A stretch of 41,294 bases of DNA from Bacillus sp. FJAT-47783. GTDB lineage: Bacteria; Bacillota; Bacilli; Bacillales; Aeribacillaceae. Every line of letters begins with the position of its first letter. Within the stretch, counting starts at the first letter, position 1. A model generated the notes under the pieces. The model was not told the origin of the DNA, made no database searches, and saw only the letters and a program-made list of their open reading frames with translations. The DNA lies in contig NZ_JAKZKS010000017.1 of the NCBI RefSeq assembly GCF_022808615.1, positions 37,123 to 78,416 on the forward strand. Direction: 5' to 3'. The translations under genes and the position numbers were made by a program. This document shows positions 1 through 8,281 of this stretch, one piece after another.

Positions 1-1
1 G

Positions 2-62
2 CCTAACGTGACGCTAAGAAAAATAATAAATCGCCAATCTCCTTCTAGAAAAATAGTCAAGA
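2..62 (-). pseudogene. Fragment of a second sdpI copy (61-bp repeat)
   Basis: Bases 2-62 match 7704-7764, inside the intact sdpI gene, with one mismatch (position 55 against 7757). On the minus strand this piece encodes about 20 residues near the SdpI C-terminus. The match stops at 63, just before the stop codon of permease 3, and base 1 differs, but the repeat may extend past the window edge. It is either a truncated copy left by an insertion or duplication, or the end of another sdpI gene outside the window. Confidence 0.75.
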
Positions 63-75
63 ATACCACTTGCTA

Positions 76-702
76 CTACTTAAATTTCATCCATAATTGT
101 AATGCGGAAGATATTATTCCCACTCCTAGTGATAGGAAGGTGAGAATAAGCCAAATATCACCGGTCTGTTCGTTAAAAATAAACAAATGTGGCCATGGCA
201 TAAAAGTACCCTGCGTTACTACTTCCATAAAGGTATAAGTCGCAATAATCGCTAGCGATATATCCAAACTTTCTGTAGCGCTTAAAATTGCAATGCCTAC
301 AATTTGGTAGAAGATAAATAGCATGATTAGATGCATAATCAAAGTGCTATTAAAGAAGTTTGGTTTATTTATCCATGCGGTTAAACTTGCAAGCAGTGAT
401 ATAAAAATTGCGTGCATGATTGCGTAGCGAGTTATGTCAATGATGAGAACCCTTCTATAATAAGAGATTAGTGTCTCTTTAGCCCCTTCTTCAAACAAGC
501 TACTATATAGAAAAACCAAATGCCAACCAGCCATCGGTACAGCAATTCCCTGTACTGCAACGTATGGTAGAAAAGAGTCATCGGATTTCCCTCCGAAAAC
601 TAGTATAATTAGGACACACAGTAAATAAGCCACGAAGGGAAAACCGTATAAAAAACGTAACAATTTAATATCGAATTTAAATAAATGAATAAGTTTAGCC
701 AT
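76..702 (-). CDS. Integral membrane protein, probable ABC-2-type permease subunit (permease 3)
   Basis: About 208 residues, mostly hydrophobic, with roughly six membrane segments and almost no soluble domain, as in small ABC-2-type permeases that pair with one ATPase. The ATG at 702 is preferred because GAGG lies about 7 nt upstream; a TTG at 708 is also in frame. The start overlaps the end of ATPase 1 by about 8 bp, so the two are translationally coupled and probably form one transporter. It is the last gene of the minus-strand island A cluster. No specific family was recognised; the role is inferred from context. Confidence 0.7.
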   Translation of the reverse strand: MAKLIHLFKFDIKLLRFLYGFPFVAYLLCVLIILVFGGKSDDSFLPYVAVQGIAVPMAGWHLVFLYSSLFEEGAKETLISYYRRVLIIDITRYAIMHAIFISLLASLTAWINKPNFFNSTLIMHLIMLFIFYQIVGIAILSATESLDISLAIIATYTFMEVVTQGTFMPWPHLFIFNEQTGDIWLILTFLSLGVGIISSALQLWMKFK

Positions 703-1558
703 GGGCAACCTCTTTCAAAAGAGCTAAATAACCATCCATTAAGCGTGGACTAACGCGCTGACCAATAGGATCATTTGACAATACACGTACCACAATATGG
801 GATGGTTCCTCATTCATTTGTACGACATCTTTGGTAGCGATTATTACATCTAATTCTGTAAGTGGAACGTTAATTTCATATGTGCAATGCACTGCTTTTT
901 GCTTTAATTCATCAGGCTCCCCTTCGAATAAAACTTCCCCATTTTTAATGATACCAATTTTTGAACACAGAAATTCGATATCTTCAACAATATGAGATGA
1001 AATAATAACAGTATGACGCTTCCCTAGTTGCTTCAACAGATTGCGAAAGCGAATTCTTTCTTCAATGTCCAGCCCAGCAGTTGGCTCATCAAAAAGAAGA
1101 ATTGATGGTTTACGTAGCAATAGCTGCGCGATACCTACTCGCCTACGCATTCCACCAGACAATTCCTTCATTTTTTTATTTAAATGTTCGGATAAATTCA
1201 CTTGTTCTACTACCTCTTTGATTTGATTGTTGTACGAGGTGGAATTATTCCCTTGTAAGATAGCGATATGTTCGAGAACCTCATACATTTTGAGTTCTGG
1301 GTATATCATAAAATCTTGAGGGAGATATCCAATATGATCTGTTTGTTTTACATAAGTTCCTGTACTAATTAATTCCTCATTAATGTATACTTCCCCGGCA
1401 TTAAAGTCAGTTAAACTCGCTAATATCTTCATCAATGTTGTCTTACCTGCACCATTTGGTCCTAAAAGCCCATAAATTCCTGAAAAAGAAAGTGTAACAT
1501 TGGATAATATTCGTTTCTTTTTGATGATTTTTGATAATCCTTGAACATAAATATCCAA
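695..1558 (-). CDS. ABC transporter ATP-binding protein (ATPase 1, canonical)
   Basis: A 287-residue nucleotide-binding protein with all catalytic motifs: Walker A GPNGAGKTT near residues 33-41, the signature LSGGM near 134, Walker B ILLFDEPTAGLD with its catalytic Glu, and an H-loop His in IISSHIVED. The C-terminal 70 residues are an extension typical of ATPases serving ABC-2 exporters and antibiotic or bacteriocin immunity systems. The start is TTG, with a GAGGGGTGG ribosome site inside the end of permease 1, whose stop lies 1 nt upstream. It should energise permease 1 and/or permease 3. The substrate cannot be read from the sequence. Confidence 0.93.
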   Translation of the reverse strand: MDIYVQGLSKIIKKKRILSNVTLSFSGIYGLLGPNGAGKTTLMKILASLTDFNAGEVYINEELISTGTYVKQTDHIGYLPQDFMIYPELKMYEVLEHIAILQGNNSTSYNNQIKEVVEQVNLSEHLNKKMKELSGGMRRRVGIAQLLLRKPSILLFDEPTAGLDIEERIRFRNLLKQLGKRHTVIISSHIVEDIEFLCSKIGIIKNGEVLFEGEPDELKQKAVHCTYEINVPLTELDVIIATKDVVQMNEEPSHIVVRVLSNDPIGQRVSPRLMDGYLALLKEVAHG

Positions 1559-1559
1559 C

Positions 1560-3548
1560 CTATTCCCACCCCTCTACCAAATCCAACACTTGTTGCCACG
1601 TCCATGTTTCGTCCATTTTATTGTACCATTCTCGTAAAAACCTCTGTTTCTTTTCATAATTCAATTGGTGAAAGTAATGATAAATGGATTCAATCAGCTC
1701 CTGCTCTGTTTGTGATAAAGAATCTGATAAAGGACTTCTTCCATTAAAGTCGATTTCCCACTCATTTTTTTGACGGATATATAGACTGGCCATATTCACC
1801 CATTCTCTGAAAATACTATCTGGCCCCTTTTTTTGTATCGTAAAGTTTAGCACTTTTTCTTGAAAGTCCTTCATAGTTTCGTAAGAATTCACAGCATCCC
1901 CATAGCCCGTGTTGTATACAAGGTGATCTTGTGTCATAAAGGAAGATAATCCATAATTGGAAAACACAATTGCCTTTGGTAATGATTTGACTGTTGAGGG
2001 TGCAAGTTGCTGTACATCATGTATCGTTCTTTCTAATTGTGATAGCACCATTGGTGTCCTATCCTCCATTTTTGGCCAATCGGCTGGGTATGTTATATGG
2101 TAGTCTCTATAAGTCAACTGATTTCCTTGCCCTTTTATTAATGTTACTGCTTGTGCTTCTCCTCTAAAAATTTCTCCTTGTTGTGGTAAATTACAGAATA
2201 GTACTTCATTCGCTTTTAACGTAAAGAAATAACTTTCTTCTGGTAAGAAAGATTCGCTTATTTCTATCCATCCAATGTAATCGTTCATTTCATACATGTG
2301 TGTGGCTCTTTTTTTGGGATACCATGCATTATTTGCTAATAGGGTCGTTCTATCTTTTTTGTAAGGGACAAAACTTGTATCCTCTATTTCGTATTGAAAT
2401 GTGAGTGTTAATGTATTTGCAGGTATGCTAACTTTAATGAGATCTCCGTATCGTTTAAATTCTACTAATTTATCATCAGCTTTAATCCATTTAACAGGAT
2501 AGGCATGGTACAATTGAAAAGTTGGCTTAAGTGTAGTCATTTCAGAAAAATTCATCTGCACAGTTGCTTGTTTGTCTGTCAATGAAATTACGTATGATTT
2601 AATTTCATAACGTAGGTCAGTATCAATGCCATTCTTGTTCAAATTCATATAGTAATTTGTTTCTGTTGTATCATCTGCTCTACTAAAAGCTTTCGTACTT
2701 AACTCGACTGCGCTTTTGGCTGTTATAAATGAAAGAATAAAAACCACCAATAGTGCTTTTTTTGTAAAATTCCTCTCACTGACTCTAAGTGTCCATCGCA
2801 GTGACAAAATAAGTATGATTCCGGTGAGAATTAAAAACCAAGTGAGTAGTTTCAGTTCATTTCCACTATCAATATCAAAGCCAAAATATGATTGATATAC
2901 ATATTGCACACTATTCAATCCAATAAAGAGTAAAGACTGCCAGTCATCAGCATGAACGTTGCGAAAAAATGGATCGAATAATTCTGCACTCATACTCCCT
3001 GTGCTAATCCACAAAAACAAGATTACTAAAAAGCTGATTTTTTTTGTTCCAAAAAGCATTGCAACAACCAAACCATATAACAAACTAAAAATCAATGGAA
3101 CAAGCATATAAACTATCAAAAATCGCAACAATGATAAATAAAAGTCGGAAGGCTCTATCCCCACTTTATAATAAATTACTGTAAACAAACCATATACAAA
3201 TCCAAGTTGTATTAATTGGAACATAGAATGTGTAACAAGCATAGCACTAATTTTTTCCAACATGATACGATAACCATCTACGAAAAAAGACTGAACTCCA
3301 TATAACAATTCATTAGATTGAATACGATAAAAATAAACAATATAAAAAGCCGATACCATTTGTACAATCATTGCTACTTCACCAGGTAATTGACCGTATT
3401 CTTCTATTTCAAATGGATTTAATAAATACAAAATTAATCTGATGGTTAGCAAAGTAATAAACAGAACACTCGCTCCTATGTAGAGCTTACTTCGAGCCAT
3501 CTGTTTAAAATAAAAAAGAGACAAAAACCTCCATCTCACTATTTTCAC
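1560..3548 (-). CDS. Large membrane protein with six-helix permease and extracytoplasmic domain (permease 1)
   Basis: About 662 residues. The first 270 hold around six to seven membrane segments of ABC-2 permease character. Residues about 290-660 form a soluble, extracytoplasmic region: a beta-rich part (containing NNAWYPKK, near 410) followed by a helical part. This layout resembles the known fusions of ABC permease and M1-type aminopeptidase, but I see no HEXXH zinc motif, so any peptidase fold would be inactive (inference). It is paralogous to permease 2 over its whole length. The start is GTG with only a weak AAATGG site upstream, so the N-terminus is less certain. It is coupled to ATPase 1 downstream. 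Confidence 0.8.
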   Translation of the reverse strand: MKIVRWRFLSLFYFKQMARSKLYIGASVLFITLLTIRLILYLLNPFEIEEYGQLPGEVAMIVQMVSAFYIVYFYRIQSNELLYGVQSFFVDGYRIMLEKISAMLVTHSMFQLIQLGFVYGLFTVIYYKVGIEPSDFYLSLLRFLIVYMLVPLIFSLLYGLVVAMLFGTKKISFLVILFLWISTGSMSAELFDPFFRNVHADDWQSLLFIGLNSVQYVYQSYFGFDIDSGNELKLLTWFLILTGIILILSLRWTLRVSERNFTKKALLVVFILSFITAKSAVELSTKAFSRADDTTETNYYMNLNKNGIDTDLRYEIKSYVISLTDKQATVQMNFSEMTTLKPTFQLYHAYPVKWIKADDKLVEFKRYGDLIKVSIPANTLTLTFQYEIEDTSFVPYKKDRTTLLANNAWYPKKRATHMYEMNDYIGWIEISESFLPEESYFFTLKANEVLFCNLPQQGEIFRGEAQAVTLIKGQGNQLTYRDYHITYPADWPKMEDRTPMVLSQLERTIHDVQQLAPSTVKSLPKAIVFSNYGLSSFMTQDHLVYNTGYGDAVNSYETMKDFQEKVLNFTIQKKGPDSIFREWVNMASLYIRQKNEWEIDFNGRSPLSDSLSQTEQELIESIYHYFHQLNYEKKQRFLREWYNKMDETWTWQQVLDLVEGWE

Positions 3549-3676
3549 CCATTTCTGTATAGAGCTGACTCAAAAAGATAAGAAATCTCCTCATATAATG
3601 GGGAGAAGTATGTTGAGGTATTCCTTACTTTAGCTCTTACTTTTTACTATGTTATTATTTCAATGAGGGTAGGTTT

Positions 3677-3714
3677 GAAGTCAGGGAAGTGTTAATAAGC
3701 AATTCCCTGACTTC
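3677..3714. other. Perfect 12-bp hairpin between exported-protein gene and permease 1
   Basis: Arms GAAGTCAGGGAA (3677-3688) and TTCCCTGACTTC (3703-3714) are perfectly complementary with a 14-nt loop. Neither strand shows a U-tract after the stem, so it is not a classical intrinsic terminator. Its place just after the small exported-protein gene suggests mRNA 3'-end protection or partial termination that favours expression of the small protein over the transporter genes. Confidence 0.6.
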
Positions 3715-3741
3715 ACTAATAACGATAAATACATTTGTTTG

Positions 3742-4137
3742 TTATTTAACTGTTATTGTCACACTTCCTCTAGATCCGATTGTTTGACCACCAATTTGCC
3801 CGTAATACACATGTCCTTTGGTTTGAGTAAAATATCTTCTTTCAGATTTTCCCGGATTTAACCAATTAGTAGATGCTACGATACTGTCTGGCCACCAATC
3901 AATTGATCTTTTACCATAGCCTCTAGTTTGTGTATTCGCACCAGTGTTTGTTGCATATATATTACCTGTGGAACCACTAGTTGCAGTAATGGTACCTGTA
4001 TTTTTATAAGTACTTGACCCATCTAAGGATGCTGATTTTGATACTGCACCCGCTGCACCAGCAGTTGCCACTAAACCTGCTGCAAGTGATAAAGCAATAA
4101 ATTTTGGTTTCCACTTCCTTTTTCTGTTTACTAACAT
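3742..4137 (-). CDS. Small exported Gly/Ser/Thr-rich protein, candidate bacteriocin or transporter substrate
   Basis: A 131-residue precursor. The ATG at 4137 is preferred because AAAGGAG sits 9 nt upstream; the ATG at 4146 touches that site. A basic stretch (RKRKWKPK) precedes a hydrophobic core and a signal-peptidase-I site around AGAAGA-VS. The mature part of about 100 residues is rich in Gly, Ser and Thr, then has Trp-Trp and aromatic residues and ends in alternating Val/Thr strands. It has no Cys. It lies between two ABC modules on the same strand, as expected for a secreted effector with its export and immunity genes. I do not recognise the family; the general look recalls lactococcin-972-like secreted bacteriocins, but no clear match is claimed. 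Confidence 0.75.
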   Translation of the reverse strand: MLVNRKRKWKPKFIALSLAAGLVATAGAAGAVSKSASLDGSSTYKNTGTITATSGSTGNIYATNTGANTQTRGYGKRSIDWWPDSIVASTNWLNPGKSERRYFTQTKGHVYYGQIGGQTIGSRGSVTITVK

Positions 4138-4241
4138 AAATTTCATCTCCTTTGATAATTTTTTAGTACTTTTGAAGTTATGTGACTTTAAGTTCTGAAA
4201 ATCTTGATCTTATGAGGGGGGTATTTGAATTGCTTGAGTTT

Positions 4242-4886
4242 TCATAGAAGTTTAATTTGTTCTACAATCTGATCACCTCCTTTCAAGGCTTTCATCTTAG
4301 TAGAATGGATTTGATAGATTGGTATTGCTAGCCTAGCAAATATTTCTTCAATACGATTTGTAAAGATAACATAATTCGCATCTGAGAAATCGCCATTTAA
4401 AAAATTGTAAAATTGTTCTAAGTCATCATAATCGAAATATTTTGTTGGCTGATCAAAAATAAATACAGAACGATTCAATAAATGACCAAGAGAAATAAAA
4501 TAAATCAGTCTTTGAAATTTTGTAAGCGAATCGATTGAAACATTAGAGGGTATATTGTATTTGTTCAATAATGGCGATAGCTGGATTTTAATCTTCATAA
4601 CTCTAGGTATTTCATGTAAGCAATAGTTCTTCCATAATTTATGGTAATTTTCGGGTATCAAAAAAAACACTTTTTTGATAGCTGTCACTTTTTTAGCCAT
4701 CATATTTTCCTGTAGATGTATCTCACCTTCATCTACTGGACGAAAGCCAGTAATGGTTCTTGCTATAATATCCGTATTAATGTCATTTTTAGAAACAATG
4801 ATTGATTGGGAATTAATATTACAATTACAACTATTTAAAATTAGTTGACTACCATGCTTTATAGTGACATCTTTTAATTTCAGCAT
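4242..4886 (-). CDS. Degenerate ABC ATPase (ATPase 2, catalytically dead)
   Basis: A 214-residue protein with the layout of an ABC nucleotide-binding domain but no working motifs. The Walker A position reads VSKNDINTD, without the GKS/T lysine. The signature region is SLTKFQRL instead of LSGGQ. Walker B is SVFIFDQPTKYFD, with Gln in place of the catalytic Glu, and the H-loop His is replaced (IFTNRIEE). The frame is open with a normal start, overlapping the stop of permease 2 by 1 nt (TAATG), so it is probably a functioning pseudo-ATPase rather than decay. It may form a heterodimer with ATPase 1, or act as a regulatory or structural partner of permease 2. Confidence 0.85.
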   Translation of the reverse strand: MLKLKDVTIKHGSQLILNSCNCNINSQSIIVSKNDINTDIIARTITGFRPVDEGEIHLQENMMAKKVTAIKKVFFLIPENYHKLWKNYCLHEIPRVMKIKIQLSPLLNKYNIPSNVSIDSLTKFQRLIYFISLGHLLNRSVFIFDQPTKYFDYDDLEQFYNFLNGDFSDANYVIFTNRIEEIFARLAIPIYQIHSTKMKALKGGDQIVEQIKLL

Positions 4887-6754
4887 TAGTTTCTTCTCCC
4901 CATTTCTGTAGCCATTTGTAATAGTACTTTTTCTTTCTCTCCAAGAGTTAAATTAGTGTAGCTTCTCCACTCTTTTGATGTAATTGAGGAATCCTCTATT
5001 ATCCATTCTAAATATCCTATAGGTTCAATATCTAACTTTTCAATTAGATACTGACTAATATAAATACTAAATTGTACATCTTCAGAAAGCCTATAAGGTA
5101 TTAAAAATGTGGATAATTCCTCAATATGAGTAGTTACTGGTTGGTGATTTACATCAAGCAAAGGGTTAACGTAAAAAGTAAAATTACCATGTGAAACTGT
5201 ACTGTCATACAGTGAGAGGTTAGTTGTACTTAAACTTTTAGGAATAATAGTTATAGTCTGTGTTTTACTTTTGCAGTAATTGTTAAAATTAAGATCTTTA
5301 AATAAGTGACAAATCTCATCACGAACCAATTCAAGTTGTTCCAGCATTTCTATGTAGTTCTGTTTTTTTGTCAAGAACGGCTGATAAACTATTAATTTCG
5401 TTTCACGGATTTCAATTTCTTTATATGGACCTTTTATTATTGATAAACAACCGAGATTATCACCTTGCCAACTATATCTTCCTTTACCAAATACTAATTC
5501 AACCTGTCCACATTCATTTGCTTCCACATTAGCATGAATCGTTCCATTTGAATCGACAATATAATGATTCGAATTAGTAGGCTGTGGATACCAATTTGCT
5601 TCAAAAGGTAATATTATATTATTGGAAGTCAATGGGTGAAAGCTAGTTCCTATGGTATTTTTGTAGTACAGCACCATTGACTGTATCCCTGTTGTTTCAA
5701 CCTCAACACTTCTTCCTTGTTGCTTAAATTCTAAGTTTTTCCCTTCACTTTCTATGTGATCTATCAAAAATTGTTCATTAATAGAAAATCGTATTAAGTC
5801 TTCCCTCTCGTCTAAAGTTAGTTCAATTTGAATCGGATATTGGGAATGTGGTTCAACATTTACTCCTGTTATCTTCCAATTGTTTGTAAATTGTATATTA
5901 CTTTGAATTCTATTCTTTATTTGGTTATAGAGTTTATTGTCATTTGCCAAAATAGTTTCATCATCTAACCACAGTTTACTTTGAACACTACTAGTTGTGA
6001 ATGTGACAAATAGTATAAGAGTTACAGTTAAAGTTAACCCTACGCTCAACTGTCTGAAACAAATGACTATTAATAAAATTCCTACTGAACTGATAAGATA
6101 TACTGATTGGTGAAGTAATTTTTCTTTTAAAAATGTTAGGTGAAATAAAGGATCAATATAAGGCCAGCGATTTTCGATAAAAATATTAAATGAATCAAGA
6201 CCATACTCAAGAGAAAATATCACCATTATCCAAAGAAGAAATACAGTAAAGAACAAAATCCCTTTTTTGTGGGAATAATATGAATAAATGATACTACTGA
6301 ATAATCCAATAACCCATGACCATATAAATGGAAGAGTAAAATAAATCCAAAATAGTTTGAAAATTAATTTAAATAGCCCAAAGCTAGATGAAAAGATAAT
6401 AACAATAGCACTTGATATTATTACGCCAGTTAATATTTGAAATATTGTAAAAAATATAAATAAAAAGCTAATTTGTTTGATCAAAATTCTAATAGGCTTT
6501 TCTACAAATTCGTTAATAGTAAGCCATTTAAGCGGAATCGACTTTGTAATCAATATATGTAAACGAAAACTTGCTATTACCCAAACTAAAACACCAACAG
6601 GTATAAAATACTTGGTGTACAGGGTAAACTCGACAGGGTTAATAACGTAAGGATTGCTACAATAAAAAACAAGAATACAGGAGAACAAAAAAACAACAGC
6701 TAAATCTACTTTTAAACTTAGAAGCATCCTTAATAACACTGGTAACGACTTCAT
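4886..6754 (-). CDS. Large membrane protein paralogous to permease 1 (permease 2)
   Basis: About 622 residues from the ATG at 6754, chosen because AGAAAGG lies 9 nt upstream; the ATG at 6787 has no such site. It has six to seven membrane segments in the first 260 residues, then an extracytoplasmic beta-rich domain and a helical domain. It shares with permease 1 the order of domains, the TSFxP motif and a WYP motif after an Asn-rich turn. No HEXXH is present. It is the first gene of island A and overlaps ATPase 2. By context it is a permease-like component of a paired transporter; the substrate is unknown. Confidence 0.8.
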   Translation of the reverse strand: MKSLPVLLRMLLSLKVDLAVVFLFSCILVFYCSNPYVINPVEFTLYTKYFIPVGVLVWVIASFRLHILITKSIPLKWLTINEFVEKPIRILIKQISFLFIFFTIFQILTGVIISSAIVIIFSSSFGLFKLIFKLFWIYFTLPFIWSWVIGLFSSIIYSYYSHKKGILFFTVFLLWIMVIFSLEYGLDSFNIFIENRWPYIDPLFHLTFLKEKLLHQSVYLISSVGILLIVICFRQLSVGLTLTVTLILFVTFTTSSVQSKLWLDDETILANDNKLYNQIKNRIQSNIQFTNNWKITGVNVEPHSQYPIQIELTLDEREDLIRFSINEQFLIDHIESEGKNLEFKQQGRSVEVETTGIQSMVLYYKNTIGTSFHPLTSNNIILPFEANWYPQPTNSNHYIVDSNGTIHANVEANECGQVELVFGKGRYSWQGDNLGCLSIIKGPYKEIEIRETKLIVYQPFLTKKQNYIEMLEQLELVRDEICHLFKDLNFNNYCKSKTQTITIIPKSLSTTNLSLYDSTVSHGNFTFYVNPLLDVNHQPVTTHIEELSTFLIPYRLSEDVQFSIYISQYLIEKLDIEPIGYLEWIIEDSSITSKEWRSYTNLTLGEKEKVLLQMATEMGRRN

Positions 6755-7325
6755 CCATTCTGTCCTTTCTACAATTAGTATTAACATTAATTAAACAGTT
6801 TAAAGGTTATTTTTAATAATCTAACTTAGCTTTAATTTTGAAACTAGACATAATATCACCATTTATTCTTTTGACACATCATCTTAATTGAAGGAAATAA
6901 GATTTATCTTAATAATTCTTACTCATAAATATATCTTTATTGAAAGTTAATGCAGATAACTATTTTATTCAAAGTGTGTAATTAATAGACTCATCATTAA
7001 AGGTGAGGTTGATAATTTCTATAAAATATGTACTTATATAAATTTCCTCATTTTTTGCAATTATGAATGTAAAATAGATGTTGCAATGGATAATAAGTGA
7101 AATGTTTTATGTCATACCCAAGTTACTGTGATGGGCCATTTTTTACAAAAAATTAAATAATTAACATACAATTACATTATATCTAATTTTTTGACTTTTT
7201 CAACATTTAAAGGGGGATTTTCTTGTATTTGAGAGTTAATCCTTGTAGAAACAACACAACAAACATTGGTCATTATTCAATAATATGGTAAAAGGGTACT
7301 GATATTCTATTAGCCGTTTGGTAGA

Positions 7326-7340
7326 TGATAATCATTATCA
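7326..7340 (+). promoter_or_regulatory. Fur box
   Basis: TGATAATCATTATCA is a perfect 7-1-7 inverted repeat identical in form to the Bacillus Fur consensus. It is followed by AAGGGGGTG and a TTG 9 nt later, but the reading frame closes after four codons. A Fur-regulated gene once started here, and only its promoter and first codons seem to remain. Confidence 0.75.
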
Positions 7341-7423
7341 ATTAGAAAAGGGGGTGTTTCGTCCTTGAAAAGAAGCTAGATTTGTAACAGTTGAAATGGA
7401 AGCTACGTTAAATAAAGGGATTG

Positions 7424-7560
7424 TACCACCATGAGAGTTGATTAACAAATAAAATCCGGAAAAAACAATAAAAAAGGGGACCTTTCCTGCAGAATGTAAG
7501 TACACTAAACAAAGAATACTACGTTCCCGAATTTACTGAAAAAGATTATTTTTGAGCGCA
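7424..7560 (+). mobile_element. Remnant of the left end of an IS element (copy A)
   Basis: This segment matches 27533-27692 (copy B): the leader with AATAAAATCC, the GGACCTTTCCTG block and a transposase N-terminus reading KNTTFPNLLKKII. Relative to copy B it lacks about 35 bp, including the transposase start codon, and the frame ends after about 29 codons. It is a decayed IS fragment. The N-terminus recalls IS4-type transposases, but the family is not certain. Confidence 0.65.
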
Positions 7561-7642
7561 TCTTGTCTCAAGCGTTATCTTTCACAACATGTTCATGATG
7601 ATTCGGATAAATAACGTGACCCCATCAATTTTTGTATTTCGT

Positions 7643-8281
7643 TTATGATTTTGTTTCTTGTTTAAAATAGAAATACGATTGTATAAATAAATAGGCAACT
7701 CCTCCTAACGTGACGCTAAGAAAAATAATAAATCGCCAATCTCCTTCTAGAAAAATGGTCAAGATTGCTGTTAGCCCCATGATGACAAAGACTTTCCCAC
7801 CAAGGCGGTGCGTTTTGTTCCAAACTGTTTCATTTGCTAATGTCCACGGAGTTCGAATCCCTACGAGGTAATTATGCTTAAATTTAGGCATGTAATTTCC
7901 GATGATGATGAATAAAACACCTATTGCTAGTGGGACGATAAATGAAATATCGATGTTATACCCTAGATTAAAACCGATTGTGCCTAGATGAATAATAATA
8001 AATACGAGGCCAAGTGAATTCATCATAATCACATAACTACTTTTAAATTTTTCGTAATTTTTCTTTTTGGGATCGATTTTCGGCACAATATTTAGTAATA
8101 GTAATAAGCCTACGATGACAAGGGGCATAAAAAATGCACCAAAATATTTGTGACTATAATTATCAGGTTCACCCGCTGTATTCCAATGGATGGCTACTTG
8201 CTCTGGCAAATAGGGTAACGCAAGGAAACTGATGACAAATGACAGGATAACAAGTCCCATGAATAGACGATTACTTTTCAT
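7643..8281 (-). CDS. sdpI: SdpI family immunity protein
   Basis: About 212 residues with six membrane segments. The N-terminal part is DUF1648-like (motif HWNTAGEPDNYSHKY) and the second half is the SdpI domain (NYMPKFKHNYLVGIRTPWTL, then the NKTHRLGG motif). In B. subtilis SdpI protects cells from the SdpC toxin and sequesters SdpR at the membrane. The ATG at 8281 has AAAAGGATGGG at good spacing; the ATG at 8293 lies inside that site. It overlaps sdpR, giving the usual operon. No sdpABC toxin genes are in the window. A piece of its 3' region is repeated at 2-62. Confidence 0.9.
   Translation of the reverse strand: MKSNRLFMGLVILSFVISFLALPYLPEQVAIHWNTAGEPDNYSHKYFGAFFMPLVIVGLLLLLNIVPKIDPKKKNYEKFKSSYVIMMNSLGLVFIIIHLGTIGFNLGYNIDISFIVPLAIGVLFIIIGNYMPKFKHNYLVGIRTPWTLANETVWNKTHRLGGKVFVIMGLTAILTIFLEGDWRFIIFLSVTLGGVAYLFIQSYFYFKQETKS

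Larger units (their letters stand above)
6788..7642. other. 855-bp gene-poor region with Fur box and IS remnant
   Basis: I see no credible intact gene here. It is very AT-rich up to about 7320, probably holding the promoter of the island A operon. It then contains a perfect Fur box, the start of a broken reading frame (about 7362-7432, in which a single frameshift would join a TTG start to 20 open codons) and an IS remnant. This looks like the scarred junction between island A and the sdpI locus. Confidence 0.7.

Noticed and set aside
8-238. Plus-strand frame of 76 codons at the left edge
   Set aside because: It is antisense to permease 3 and to the sdpI fragment; its codon pattern is that of a shadow.
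3742-4137. Calling the exported protein a lactococcin-972 bacteriocin
   Set aside because: Only the general look (signal peptide, Gly/Ser and aromatic residues) fits; I see no diagnostic motif.
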